Source: Blastocatellia bacterium
Lineage (GTDB): Bacteria > Acidobacteriota > Blastocatellia > UBA7656 > JADIYM01
DNA: 47,432 nt
Assembly (NCBI GenBank): GCA_021463145.1
Contig: JAJTWZ010000030.1
Location: forward strand, 1 to 47,432
Reading direction: 5' to 3'
Shown here: positions 1 through 7,591 of the stretch, piece by piece
Position numbering within the stretch: the stretch's first letter is position 1
Layout of the letters: every line of letters begins with the position of its first letter
Notes under the pieces: model-generated
What the model saw: only the letters and a program-made list of their open reading frames with translations
Told to the model about the DNA's origin: nothing
Databases searched by the model: none
Translations under genes and position numbers: made by a program

Positions 1-60
1 CCCGATCCCGACCGCGGAGCGGTCGCACAGGCCGCCGAAACCGCTCCATTTCGCGTCTAG
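1..60 (+). CDS. 3' end of an unidentified upstream gene (partial)
   Basis: Frame 1 is open from the window edge to a TAG at 58-60 and encodes 19 residues ending AETAPFRV. It runs in the same direction as the BamD-like and LpxB genes, so it may be the tail of an upstream gene. Too little is present to name it. An open frame of this length in GC-rich DNA could also be chance. The 217 bases from here to the next start show no other gene. Confidence 0.3.
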   Translation, partial: PDPDRGAVAQAAETAPFRV

Positions 61-277
61 ATCGATTCGACACCGCTTCGAGCACCCGGAGTCGAGGATC
101 CGAAGGCAACTCGATGATCCAAAGTCCGCTTCGGCGTCCCTTCTCTGCGGCGCCAATTCCGCTGGCATCGGCGCGCGCGGAAGCTCGAACCGCGAACGTG
201 CATGTTGTCGGGGGCTTGTGCGTTGTGTTGAAATTGGCCGTTCGAACGCAGGAACCCGGAATTCGAGGGAAGTATCA

Positions 278-1285
278 ATGAGCCGTGCACTCCGATTTGC
301 GATCGCCTTGCTGATCGCCACGTCCGTCGGTCTGACCGCCGCGTGCGGCGACAAGGAATCCAAGGTCGCGTCTGAAGAGGCGCGCGAAGGCCGAGATCGC
401 GAATTGCTGCAGGAGGGCATCCGCCAGCTCCAGGACGGCCGTCACACCCAGTCGCGGCTGCTGCTCAACACGCTCGTGAACACCTACCCGGACAGCAAGT
501 TCCTGCCCGTCTGCAAGCTCGCCCTCGCCGACAGCTATTACCGCGAGGGCAGCACCTCGTCGATGAACCAGTCTGAGATCGAATACCGCGACTGGCTGAC
601 ATTCTTCCCGAAACACGAGCTCGCCGACGACGTGATGATGAAGATCGCCGAGGTCCACATGCGTCAGGTGCAGGCGCCGGACCGTGACACGTCGCACGCA
701 AAGCTCGCCGAACGGCAACTCATGCGGCTCCTCGAACAATATCCGAATACGGATCTCAAACCTCGTATCGAGCAGCAGCTCTGGGAGATCCGCGAAGTCC
801 TCGGAATGCACGAGCTCAAGGTCGCGCGCTTCTATTACAAGCAGCGTCAGGCCTACAAAGCCGCGGCGTCGCGCGCGAAGGAAATCGTCGAGAAGTACCC
901 GCAGTTTTCCGCGAGCGACGAGGCCCTGTTCCTGCTCGGTGTATCGCTTTTCGAACAGGAAGACACCGAGGAAGCCGTCAAGTATTTCCAGCGCCTGGCG
1001 CAGTTCTATCCCGACAGCGAGTTCTTCAATGACACCGTCGGCTACCTGAAGCGACTCGACGCGGAGGTGCCGGCTCCGGCCGCGGAGGCCGAGCGTCCGA
1101 AGCCGCTCGGGCCCGAGGACGGCATAATGGGCAAGGTTTACGAGGCCATCAGCCGTCCGAGGCTCAGCTTCATCGACAAGAACGGGGTTCTCTTCAAGAA
1201 AGACGATACTCCCGAGCAGGCGCTCGAAAAGGCAATGCAGTTCTCGCCGGCGGCTACCGATCGGTCGGCGGGCACGAACGACTGA
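278..1285 (+). CDS. bamD: Outer membrane assembly lipoprotein, BamD/YfiO family
   Basis: Predicted lipoprotein component of the BAM complex, which inserts beta-barrel proteins into the outer membrane. The 335-residue product starts with a signal peptide (MSRALRFAIALLIATSVGL) and a lipobox TAAC, so the mature protein would be lipid-anchored at Cys22. TPR-like helical repeats follow at about residues 40-260, with typical phrases such as LLLNTLVNTYPDSKF and AVKYFQRLAQFYPDSEFF. I chose the ATG at 278 because GAGGGA lies 7 bases upstream and the signal peptide starts there; the frame is open further upstream. The C-terminal 60 residues extend past the usual BamD core and are of unknown role. It is followed 13 bases later by lpxB, so both may form an envelope-biogenesis operon. 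It could be a related TPR lipoprotein such as CpoB/YbgF, but the lipobox and repeat phase favour BamD. Confidence 0.82.
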   Translation: MSRALRFAIALLIATSVGLTAACGDKESKVASEEAREGRDRELLQEGIRQLQDGRHTQSRLLLNTLVNTYPDSKFLPVCKLALADSYYREGSTSSMNQSEIEYRDWLTFFPKHELADDVMMKIAEVHMRQVQAPDRDTSHAKLAERQLMRLLEQYPNTDLKPRIEQQLWEIREVLGMHELKVARFYYKQRQAYKAAASRAKEIVEKYPQFSASDEALFLLGVSLFEQEDTEEAVKYFQRLAQFYPDSEFFNDTVGYLKRLDAEVPAPAAEAERPKPLGPEDGIMGKVYEAISRPRLSFIDKNGVLFKKDDTPEQALEKAMQFSPAATDRSAGTND

Positions 1286-1298
1286 GGCAGGGGCGATC

Positions 1299-2471
1299 GT
1301 GTCATCCGGCGGCGAGTCGCGGACTTCGCTTCGCGTCATGATCGTCGCGGGCGAAGCGTCGGGCGACCGTCACGCCGCGCGTCTCGTCGATGCATTGCGG
1401 GAGCGCGTTGCGGATCTGGAGGTTTTCGGCTCGGGTGGCGATGAGCTCGCAGCGCGCGGCGCGGACGTCCTCGTGCACGCCCGCGACGTCGCAATCATGG
1501 GCGTGCCCGAGGTTATCCGCGGATTCGGGCGGCTCTGGAAGGCATTCCAGACGTTACGTAAGGCGGCGACCGAACGCCGGCCCAGCGTCGTCGTCCTGGT
1601 CGACTGGCCCGAGTTCAACCTGCGGCTGGCCAGGAAGCTCAAGCGCGAGGGGCACCGCATCGTCTATTACGTGAGCCCGCAGGTCTGGGCCTGGCGCGAG
1701 TACCGCGTCAACCAGATCCGCCGTGACGTCGACCGTATGCTGGTGATCTTTCCGTTCGAGGAGGAGTTCTACAGGAAGCACGGGGTCGACGCGGTGTTCG
1801 TCGGGCATCCTCTCGTTGGTGACGTTGCGCCCGCCGCGACGAGGGAAGAGTTCTTTCGCGCGCACGGACTGAAGCCTGGTCAGGAACTCGTCGCGCTGCT
1901 TCCAGGCAGCCGCCGCAAGGAGATCTCTCTCATCCTCCCGGTCTTGTCGGGCGTCGTCGAGATCCTGAAGCGCAGTCGTCCCGGTTTGCAGTTCGTGCTG
2001 CCGCTCGCATCGACCGCATCTCGCGAACATGTGGAACCGCTGATGGAAGCGGTGGCGGGCGACGTCCGGATCGTGGAACGCGACACCTATTCGGCGGTCG
2101 GGCACGCTGATCTTGCGATCGTCGCAAGCGGGACGGCGACGCTCGAGACCGCGCTGCTCGGGACGCCGCAGATCGTCGTCTACAAGGTCTCGGCCGTGAA
2201 CTATCGGATCTTCATGCCGCTCATCAAGGTTGACACGTTCGGGATGGTCAACCTGATCGCCGGCATGCGGATCGCGCCGGAACTGTTTCAGGACGATTGC
2301 ACGCCGGAGCGCGTGGCGGCGGAAGCCCTTTCATTCCTGGAGGCGCCGGAGCGGCTCTCGGCGATGCGCGCGGAACTTGGCCGCGTCCGCGGCCTTCTCG
2401 GCGAGTCGGGTAGCGATGCCTCTGGTCGCGCAGCCGAGGAGGTCCTGCGCTTCACGGATCGACTCGGCTGA
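1299..2471 (+). CDS. lpxB: Lipid-A-disaccharide synthase
   Basis: Glycosyltransferase family 19 enzyme. It joins UDP-2,3-diacylglucosamine to lipid X to form the tetraacyl disaccharide of lipid A at the inner face of the cytoplasmic membrane. The 390-residue length is normal for the family. Diagnostic segments are the N-terminal VMIVAGEASGDRHAARLV, the YYVSPQVWAWRE block, FVGHPL, LLPGSRRKEI and the C-terminal IVASGTATLETALLGTPQIV. The first start is GTG at 1299; an ATG 39 bases later (MIVAGEASGD) is an alternative. Its presence shows that the organism makes lipid A and so has a true LPS outer membrane, consistent with the upstream BamD-like gene. Confidence 0.95.
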   Translation: MSSGGESRTSLRVMIVAGEASGDRHAARLVDALRERVADLEVFGSGGDELAARGADVLVHARDVAIMGVPEVIRGFGRLWKAFQTLRKAATERRPSVVVLVDWPEFNLRLARKLKREGHRIVYYVSPQVWAWREYRVNQIRRDVDRMLVIFPFEEEFYRKHGVDAVFVGHPLVGDVAPAATREEFFRAHGLKPGQELVALLPGSRRKEISLILPVLSGVVEILKRSRPGLQFVLPLASTASREHVEPLMEAVAGDVRIVERDTYSAVGHADLAIVASGTATLETALLGTPQIVVYKVSAVNYRIFMPLIKVDTFGMVNLIAGMRIAPELFQDDCTPERVAAEALSFLEAPERLSAMRAELGRVRGLLGESGSDASGRAAEEVLRFTDRLG

Positions 2472-2794
2472 ACGATGACTCGATGCGTGTGGGTATGTTC
2501 GTCAGGCCGGCCCTTTGGTGTCTTCAGGCGCGCGACGTCCTGCAGCGAGGCGCTTGCGGATTCGGTCACACGCCTGAGCAGCTACGACCTTGTGGGTCGG
2601 ACGACGCCGTACGGCTGTGGTCACGGACCGCGCGCCTGAGTCGTACCCGGAGCACGACGGGCCGGCCGTTCGGTAAACGTCGCATGCGATGGACGGCTGG
2701 CCCGTCACTGACGGCGGACCCTCGTAGCATTCGGGCGCCCGGTCAGCGCTCACTGGCGACTGGTGCCGAACTTCGCTACAGCACCCGCAATGTG
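2472..2794. other. Intergenic region between lpxB and the toxin gene, no gene seen
   Basis: This 323-base stretch lies between the convergent ends of lpxB and vapC. Short open frames on both strands lack ribosome-binding sites and family-like sequence. It carries one copy of the short dispersed GC-rich repeat noted at 2638-2667. I see no stem followed by a T-run that would make a convincing terminator for either neighbour. Confidence 0.5.
2638..2667 (-). repeat. Dispersed intergenic repeat, copy A
   Basis: Read on the minus strand, this copy has the form GGCCGGCCCGTCG, then TG, then CTCCGGGTACGACTC. Closely similar sequences lie at 3689-3723 and 23511-23537 on the plus strand and at 23611-23646 on the minus strand, all outside genes. 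The element resembles the small palindromic repeats found between genes in many GC-rich genomes. No function can be read from it. Confidence 0.55.
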
Positions 2795-3226
2795 CTATTC
2801 GCGCAACGGGTTCACGTGACGTAGTCCGGGGAAGCGGGCAAAGTCGCGATCGGACGTGTAGAGGACAGCGCCGTGCTCGACGGCGAGCGCGGCGAGATAC
2901 GCGTCGCTGACGAGAGGTCCGCGCGCCTGTCCGTCGACGAGGAACCGCTCGAGAATCGCGAAGTGCCGCTCTCCCGGACTGGCCTGTCGAACGACGGGTT
3001 GCTCAAGCCAGGACGCAACGATCCCGGTTGCTTCCACGACCGTGAGCGGAGCAGCGAACGCCCGAGGGTTCGTCGTGATGCGAAGGAACGCGAGGATCGT
3101 GGCCCACGGCAACAGCACGATGTCCGACCCGGAAAAAAGTGCTTCCAACCACGGACGGGCTCGGTCGTGAAGGGGCGAGGATCCGTCGTACGCATAAATG
3201 AGAAGGTTGGCGTCGAGAAGGATCAT
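2795..3226 (-). CDS. vapC: PIN-domain ribonuclease toxin, VapC family
   Basis: Toxin of a type II toxin-antitoxin pair; VapC proteins are Mg-dependent RNases that cleave tRNA or rRNA. The 143-residue product has the PIN-domain layout: MILLDANLLIYAYD with the first acidic residue at Asp5, an internal Glu-containing segment, and SDAYLAALAVEHGAVLYTSDRDFARFPGL carrying the C-terminal acidic residues. ATG at 3226 overlaps the antitoxin stop by four bases (ATGA), so the two are translationally coupled, antitoxin first. The length is normal for VapC. Known PIN toxins differ in target, and the sequence does not show which RNA this one cuts. Confidence 0.88.
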   Translation of the reverse strand: MILLDANLLIYAYDGSSPLHDRARPWLEALFSGSDIVLLPWATILAFLRITTNPRAFAAPLTVVEATGIVASWLEQPVVRQASPGERHFAILERFLVDGQARGPLVSDAYLAALAVEHGAVLYTSDRDFARFPGLRHVNPLRE

Positions 3227-3468
3227 CGATGACTCGGGCCCTCGATCTGTTCGAGCGTCTCGCCGATGTTGTCGAAATCGAGTCCGGAGCGCGCCTCGAG
3301 CGGACGCGCACGAACGACGAACGGCCTGGTCCGATCGAGGTCTCGCCGCGTCGAAAGTCCGAGCCGAAGGAGATGATTGACCGTCTCCTTGAACGATCGC
3401 CCGGATCGTTGCATCTCCGCGTCGATCCTGGGCGCAACATCGTCGTCGATTGTAATTGTCGTACGCAC
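3223..3468 (-). CDS. vapB: Ribbon-helix-helix antitoxin, VapB-like
   Basis: Antitoxin partner of the PIN toxin. The 81-residue product starts MRTTITIDDDV, a beta-strand typical of ribbon-helix-helix DNA-binding proteins. It continues with a helix-turn-helix-like stretch (RSFKETVNHLLRLGL) and a flexible C-terminal part that would wrap the toxin. The start is GTG: an in-frame TAG lies 12 bases upstream, and no ATG fits this frame. No clear Shine-Dalgarno sequence precedes it. The start codon sits inside one arm of a perfect inverted repeat, the likely site of autorepression. Confidence 0.85.
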   Translation of the reverse strand: MRTTITIDDDVAPRIDAEMQRSGRSFKETVNHLLRLGLSTRRDLDRTRPFVVRARPLEARSGLDFDNIGETLEQIEGPSHR

Positions 3469-3500
3469 ATCATGATGCTATTGAGCAAGCATCATGATGT
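3467..3500. promoter_or_regulatory. Putative VapBC autoregulatory operator
   Basis: Two 12-base arms, ACATCATGATGC and GCATCATGATGT, are exact reverse complements separated by 10 bases. Each arm also contains the 10-base palindrome CATCATGATG, so the site offers two half-operators centred 22 bases apart, about two helical turns. The first arm covers the GTG start of the antitoxin gene. Ribbon-helix-helix antitoxins commonly bind such paired palindromes to repress their own promoter. Confidence 0.75.
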
Positions 3501-3688
3501 CAACTGGCAATCGCCCAATCGATCGTGGGATTCGGTGACTGGTTCGTGAGTAGTTCCGCAAGTTCGGCGCTGAATCGCAGCTTCGCAAGATCGGCGCAAT
3601 GGCTCTTGAACCTCGGCGATCGACGGCCGCTGCCATCCGTAGACCTCTCGGCTGCAATGCGTCCAAAAGGAGCCCGCCCGGTGCGCAC

Positions 3689-3723
3689 GGCCGGCCCGCC
3701 GCTCGCGCTCCGGGCACGACTCC
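3689..3723 (+). repeat. Dispersed intergenic repeat, copy B
   Basis: This copy reads GGCCGGCCCGCCG, then a short insert, then CTCCGGGCACGACTCC. It differs from copies A and C mainly by an extra CTCG and a T-to-C change. It lies just past the 3' end of egtB, in the 278-base gap between egtB and the antitoxin gene. Confidence 0.5.
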
Positions 3724-3746
3724 GCTGTGCCGCAGGTAGCCCGGAC

Positions 3747-5012
3747 TCAGCCCGCCAGCCGGAAGCCGATGAAGCCGATACGGAAGGCACGGCGGAAGAA
3801 ATTCCGGAATGTCGACCGCAACACCGGTGGCCGAGTCGCCCACGAACCTCCTCGTGCCACGCGATGGTCGCCGTCGAACCAGAGTTCCGAGTATTCAGGG
3901 TAGGGGTCGACGCGAAAGCCAGGATATGGCCCGAATTCCGTACCGGTCCATTCCCACACGTTTCCCGCCACGTCCAGCAAACCGTGGGGACTCACACCCG
4001 CTGGGTAGCCCCCAACGGGCGTCGGCCCGCCGAGCGGTGAATCGAAATTGCCCAGTTCAGGTCGAGGCTCGGCAGATCCCCACGGATACTTACGGCCGCT
4101 CGAGCCGCGGGCGGCAAACTCCCATTCGGTCTCGGAGGGCAACCGGCGCCCCGCCCACCTGGCGAACGCGTCCGCCTCGTACCAACTCACGCCCCAGACC
4201 GGCTCGCTACCGTCCATCTCTCTCTCGCCAAACAGCCCACGCACGCGCCATTTCCTGCCGGGAAGCCACGCGTGCGGGTGTTCGACGGCCTCGGACTCGC
4301 GCCAGGCCCAGCCTTTCGGATCCCAGAGTTCGCGATTGGAATAACCGCCGCCGTCGACGAATCCCATGAAACGCGAATTCGTCACGGGTGTGCGATCGAT
4401 GCGAAATTCCGGAACACTAACGCAATGTGCCGGACGCTCGTTGTCGTAGCTGAATTCCGGACCGCAATTTCCCATCTCGAACTCGCCTTCGGGAACGAGA
4501 ACTCTTCCGTCCGTCGCCGCGAGGTCCGGGCGATCCCGCTCGACGGTCTCTTCCGGCCGGCGCTTTTGCGCCGGGTCAAGCAGATGGAGCAGGTAAAGGA
4601 GGGTCTCCTGATGTTGCAACTCGTGCTCGAGTACGAGATCGAAGGTCGCCGCGTCCGCCAGGCCGCCCGGCTGCGCGAGCCAGGCAAGCGAGTCGCGACG
4701 CACTTCCGCGAGGTAGGCGTCGATCTCGTCGAGCGGCGGCAGGTTGCGAGCGTCATCCGCCGGGGTGTTGATTGGGTCGAAGATGCGCTGGAACTCGGGT
4801 GACGTCGGCGCATCGCCTTTCGATTGCTGGAGCAGCCAGTATGCCTCGTAGGCTCCAATGTGGCCGCGATGCCAGAGTATCGGCCGAAATCCAGGCGACG
4901 GAGGCCTCCGCAGAACGGATTCGTCGACGACGATGTGGAACAGCCGCATCGTCTCGGCACGCGTCCGTTCCATCATTTGCGCCATCGAGGACGCGCGGAC
5001 TTCGAGAGCCAT
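3747..5012 (-). CDS. egtB: Ergothioneine biosynthesis protein EgtB (iron-dependent sulfoxide synthase)
   Basis: Non-heme iron enzyme that uses oxygen to join a thiol (gamma-glutamylcysteine or cysteine) to C2 of the hercynine imidazole ring, giving a sulfoxide. The 421-residue product has an N-terminal DinB-like four-helix domain with WHRGHIGAYE (residues 47-56) and the HX3HXE iron site HELQHQE (His130, His134, Glu136). A formylglycine-generating-enzyme-like C-type-lectin domain runs from about residue 165 (VPEGEFEMGN) to the end (RIGFIGFRLAG), including GNVWEWTGTEF. The start at 5012 is chosen for GGAGG eight bases upstream; the frame is open 42 bases further. It is divergent from egtD-egtA. 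Which thiol donor it uses cannot be read with certainty, but egtA nearby favours gamma-glutamylcysteine. Confidence 0.92.
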   Translation of the reverse strand: MALEVRASSMAQMMERTRAETMRLFHIVVDESVLRRPPSPGFRPILWHRGHIGAYEAYWLLQQSKGDAPTSPEFQRIFDPINTPADDARNLPPLDEIDAYLAEVRRDSLAWLAQPGGLADAATFDLVLEHELQHQETLLYLLHLLDPAQKRRPEETVERDRPDLAATDGRVLVPEGEFEMGNCGPEFSYDNERPAHCVSVPEFRIDRTPVTNSRFMGFVDGGGYSNRELWDPKGWAWRESEAVEHPHAWLPGRKWRVRGLFGEREMDGSEPVWGVSWYEADAFARWAGRRLPSETEWEFAARGSSGRKYPWGSAEPRPELGNFDSPLGGPTPVGGYPAGVSPHGLLDVAGNVWEWTGTEFGPYPGFRVDPYPEYSELWFDGDHRVARGGSWATRPPVLRSTFRNFFRRAFRIGFIGFRLAG

Positions 5013-5189
5013 CGGGACCTCCAGGTTCGTCGGTGAACGGCGCGGCCGGAGCATACCATCCGGCCCGGGAGACTAAACAGATCGCCGGCCGCGCTCAACG
5101 TGTCCGTGGTTGCGGATCCGCGGCGCGCGCTGGATCCGTACACATCGTTCGAATCAGTTCATACGTGGCTCTGGATACTTGCCTTCCAC

Positions 5190-5226
5190 TATGATCTGCC
5201 GGCAGCAGATCCGACACGGGGGATTC
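5190..5226 (+). promoter_or_regulatory. Candidate -10 element and leader of egtD
   Basis: TATGAT at 5190-5195 matches five of six bases of the TATAAT consensus and would place a transcript start near 5202. GGGGG precedes the GTG at 5227 by a few bases. No good -35 hexamer is seen 16-18 bases upstream. If correct, this argues against an earlier in-frame ATG at 5191 as the egtD start. Confidence 0.3.
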
Positions 5227-6222
5227 GTGGAAACCGACAACAGGCTGGAGATCCGGACGGTCGCCTCCGAACTGGCGCAGGCGACCTTCGCCGAAGACGT
5301 CCGAGCCGGACTTTCGCGCACGCCCAAGGCGCTCCCTCCGAGGTATTTCTACGACGCGCTCGGCTCCACGCTGTTCGAGGCGATCTGCCTGCTGTCCGAG
5401 TACTACCTGACCCGCGCCGAACGCGAAATCCTTGAGCGTCACGCCGCAGACATCATCGGCCTCGTCGGATCGCCACTCGAGATCGTGGAGTTCGGCAGCG
5501 GAAGTGGCGAGAAGACCAGGCTGCTCTTCGACGCGGCACTCGATCGGCAGACGTCTCTTCGATACCTTCCCGTCGACATCTCGGAGTCAGCCCTGCGCGC
5601 GAGCGCCGATGCCATCCTGGACGTCTATCCGGCCTTGAGGATCAGCGGTTTCGTCAGCGACTACGACGGGGCAATTGCAGCGATGCGAAGCCTGGACCGG
5701 ACGGGAATCCGCCGTCTCGCGCTGTTTCTCGGATCGAACATCGGGAATCTGGACGAGGCGGCGGCCTGCGGATTCCTTTCTGGCGTGCGCGCAACGCTCG
5801 AACCCGGCGACGCACTGCTGCTCGGGGCGGACCTGCGCAAGGATGAGGCGACGCTCGTCGACGCATACGACGACCCGCTCGGCGTCACCGCCGCTTTCAA
5901 CCTCAACCTTCTCGGGCGGATCAATCGGGAACTCGGCGGAAACTTCGACCTGCGGTCATTTTCGCACGTCGCGTCGTGGGACGCCGGCGAAGGGTGCATC
6001 CGAATGCATCTGGCCAGCTCAGCGGACCAGTTCGTGCGCATCGACGCTTTGGATCTCGAAATCCATTTCTCCCGGGGCGAGACGATTCACACCGAAGACT
6101 CGCGAAAGTACGACCTCACGTCCATCGACAGGCTTGCCGCCGCGACGGGTTTCGAGAGATCGCGGACGTGGACAGATTCACGCGAGCGATTCTCGAGCAA
6201 CCTGCTCGTGGTTCGGAGTTGA
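5227..6222 (+). CDS. egtD: L-histidine N(alpha)-methyltransferase EgtD
   Basis: Transfers three methyl groups from S-adenosylmethionine to histidine to make hercynine, the first step of ergothioneine synthesis. The 331-residue product carries the family hallmarks: DVRAGLSRTPKALPPRYFYD near residue 25, SEYYLTRAERE, the SAM-binding loop IVEFGSGSGEKTRLL (residues 86-100), FLGSNIGN, and the closing KYDLTSIDRLAAATGFE region. I chose GTG at 5227 because the homologous region begins soon after it and a G-rich Shine-Dalgarno-like run lies just upstream. In-frame ATGs at 5191 and 5110 are possible but add residues unlike the family. The next gene, egtA, starts seven bases after its stop. Confidence 0.92.
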   Translation: METDNRLEIRTVASELAQATFAEDVRAGLSRTPKALPPRYFYDALGSTLFEAICLLSEYYLTRAEREILERHAADIIGLVGSPLEIVEFGSGSGEKTRLLFDAALDRQTSLRYLPVDISESALRASADAILDVYPALRISGFVSDYDGAIAAMRSLDRTGIRRLALFLGSNIGNLDEAAACGFLSGVRATLEPGDALLLGADLRKDEATLVDAYDDPLGVTAAFNLNLLGRINRELGGNFDLRSFSHVASWDAGEGCIRMHLASSADQFVRIDALDLEIHFSRGETIHTEDSRKYDLTSIDRLAAATGFERSRTWTDSRERFSSNLLVVRS

Positions 6223-6229
6223 TTGTCCC

Positions 6230-7576
6230 ATGCGACCGTCTACCGGTGCGCCATTGCCGCCCGACCGTCTGGTCGGTCCCGCCGACCGCGACCTCTTCGT
6301 CGCGCACGCCCGCGCCGGCAGTAAGCCGCCGTCGAACTGGGCGGTCGGCCCCGAAGTCGAGTTGATCGGATTTCACCGTGCGAGCCGCGAACGCATTGGC
6401 CCGGATACGGTAGACGCCGTCGTCGCCTCTTTCGAGTCTCTCGGAGCCACGCTTACGATCGAGGACGGCCGCCGCATCGAGGCCGTGATGGATTGGGGCT
6501 GGATCACGATCGAGCCGGGTGGCCAGATCGAGTTCTCCGGCGCGCGCCGCGCAAGTCTAGAAGAAACCGAGGCCGACATCGCGAGGTTTCTCGCTCATCT
6601 CCGAAGTGTCGCGGAAGATCGCGGACTGGCGTTCATCGCGTGCGGCTTCGATCCGCTGCGGGCTTCGAGCGAACAGCATTGGGTCACGAAGCGGCGATAC
6701 GCGGTGATGAGGCCGTATCTGTCGATCGACGGCCGCCGCGGATGGGACATGATGTGCAGGACGGCCGCCATCCAGGTGAATCTGGACTATGGTTCCGAAG
6801 CGGACCTCGCGGCAAAATTCGTCGTGGGCAATCGCCTTGGTCCTGTCGTCGCCGCGATTTTCGCGAACTCGCCGTTCGAGGAGGGCAGGCTGAGCGGGTA
6901 CAAATCGCGACGCGTGGCGGCCTGGCTCGAGACGGATTCCGACCGCTCGGGCGTCTCGCCGGCCGCGATCGGGGCCTTTTCGGTCGAGAGGTTCGTGGAC
7001 CACGCGATCGAAGTGCCCATGATCTTCGTCCGCCGCGACGGCCGATACGTCGACGTGGCCGGAACTCCGTTCTCGCGTTTTCTTGCAGACGGCGCGGGAG
7101 GTGAACACGCGCGACTCGCGGATTACGCGGACCACCTTACGACGCTGTTTACGGAGGCGAGGCTCAAGCAACACGTCGAAATGCGTAGCGCCGATGCGGG
7201 AGGTCCGGCCGAAGTTCTGGCGTGCGAGGCGCTTTGGAAGGGACTTGCTTACGACGGCGAATCGCTCGACGCCGCGGTTCAGCTTGCGCCCGATCTCGAC
7301 CGCGCCGGATTCGTCCGGCTGCAGCGCGACGTCGCGCGTCGCGGGCTCGAGGCTCAAACCGACGGCGTGAACGTGCTCGGCATTGCTCGTGACGTCGTGC
7401 GCTTGGCAGTGGATGGATTACGGAGGCTGGCGCCCCGCGAGGCCGGGTATCTCGATCCGCTCGTCGAGCGAGTGATCGATGACGGCGAATGCCCAGCCGA
7501 CCGGCTGATCCGCGAATTCGAAACCAGCTGGCGCGGCGATGCGTCGAGAGCTCTCGATGCGTTGCGCATTGCGTGA
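6230..7576 (+). CDS. egtA: Glutamate-cysteine ligase, EgtA/GCS2 type
   Basis: ATP-dependent ligase forming gamma-glutamylcysteine, the sulfur donor for mycobacterial-type EgtB. The 448-residue product belongs to the GCS2 family: VGPEVELIGF near residue 42, EPGGQIEFSGARRASLEE, the MRPYLSIDGRRGWDMMCRTA block and QVNLDYGSEAD are characteristic. The ATG at 6230 is seven bases past the egtD stop. The same frame stays open far upstream inside egtD, but that part reads as low-complexity Arg/Ser-rich sequence and is a frame-shadow of egtD. Because the product is also the first intermediate of glutathione synthesis, the gene could serve a wider role, but the position next to egtD and egtB supports ergothioneine. 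Confidence 0.88.
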   Translation: MRPSTGAPLPPDRLVGPADRDLFVAHARAGSKPPSNWAVGPEVELIGFHRASRERIGPDTVDAVVASFESLGATLTIEDGRRIEAVMDWGWITIEPGGQIEFSGARRASLEETEADIARFLAHLRSVAEDRGLAFIACGFDPLRASSEQHWVTKRRYAVMRPYLSIDGRRGWDMMCRTAAIQVNLDYGSEADLAAKFVVGNRLGPVVAAIFANSPFEEGRLSGYKSRRVAAWLETDSDRSGVSPAAIGAFSVERFVDHAIEVPMIFVRRDGRYVDVAGTPFSRFLADGAGGEHARLADYADHLTTLFTEARLKQHVEMRSADAGGPAEVLACEALWKGLAYDGESLDAAVQLAPDLDRAGFVRLQRDVARRGLEAQTDGVNVLGIARDVVRLAVDGLRRLAPREAGYLDPLVERVIDDGECPADRLIREFETSWRGDASRALDALRIA

Positions 7577-7591
7577 TTGGAGAACCGATCG

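Noticed and set aside
275-1339. Long minus-strand open frame of 354 codons opposite bamD
   Set aside because: Antisense shadow: its sequence is rich in Arg, Leu and Val without family motifs, while the plus frame has a lipobox and TPR repeats.
5675-7576. A 633-codon plus-strand frame containing egtA
   Set aside because: The first 185 codons overlap egtD in another frame and read as Arg/Ser-rich low-complexity sequence. The real gene starts at ATG 6230, right after the egtD stop.
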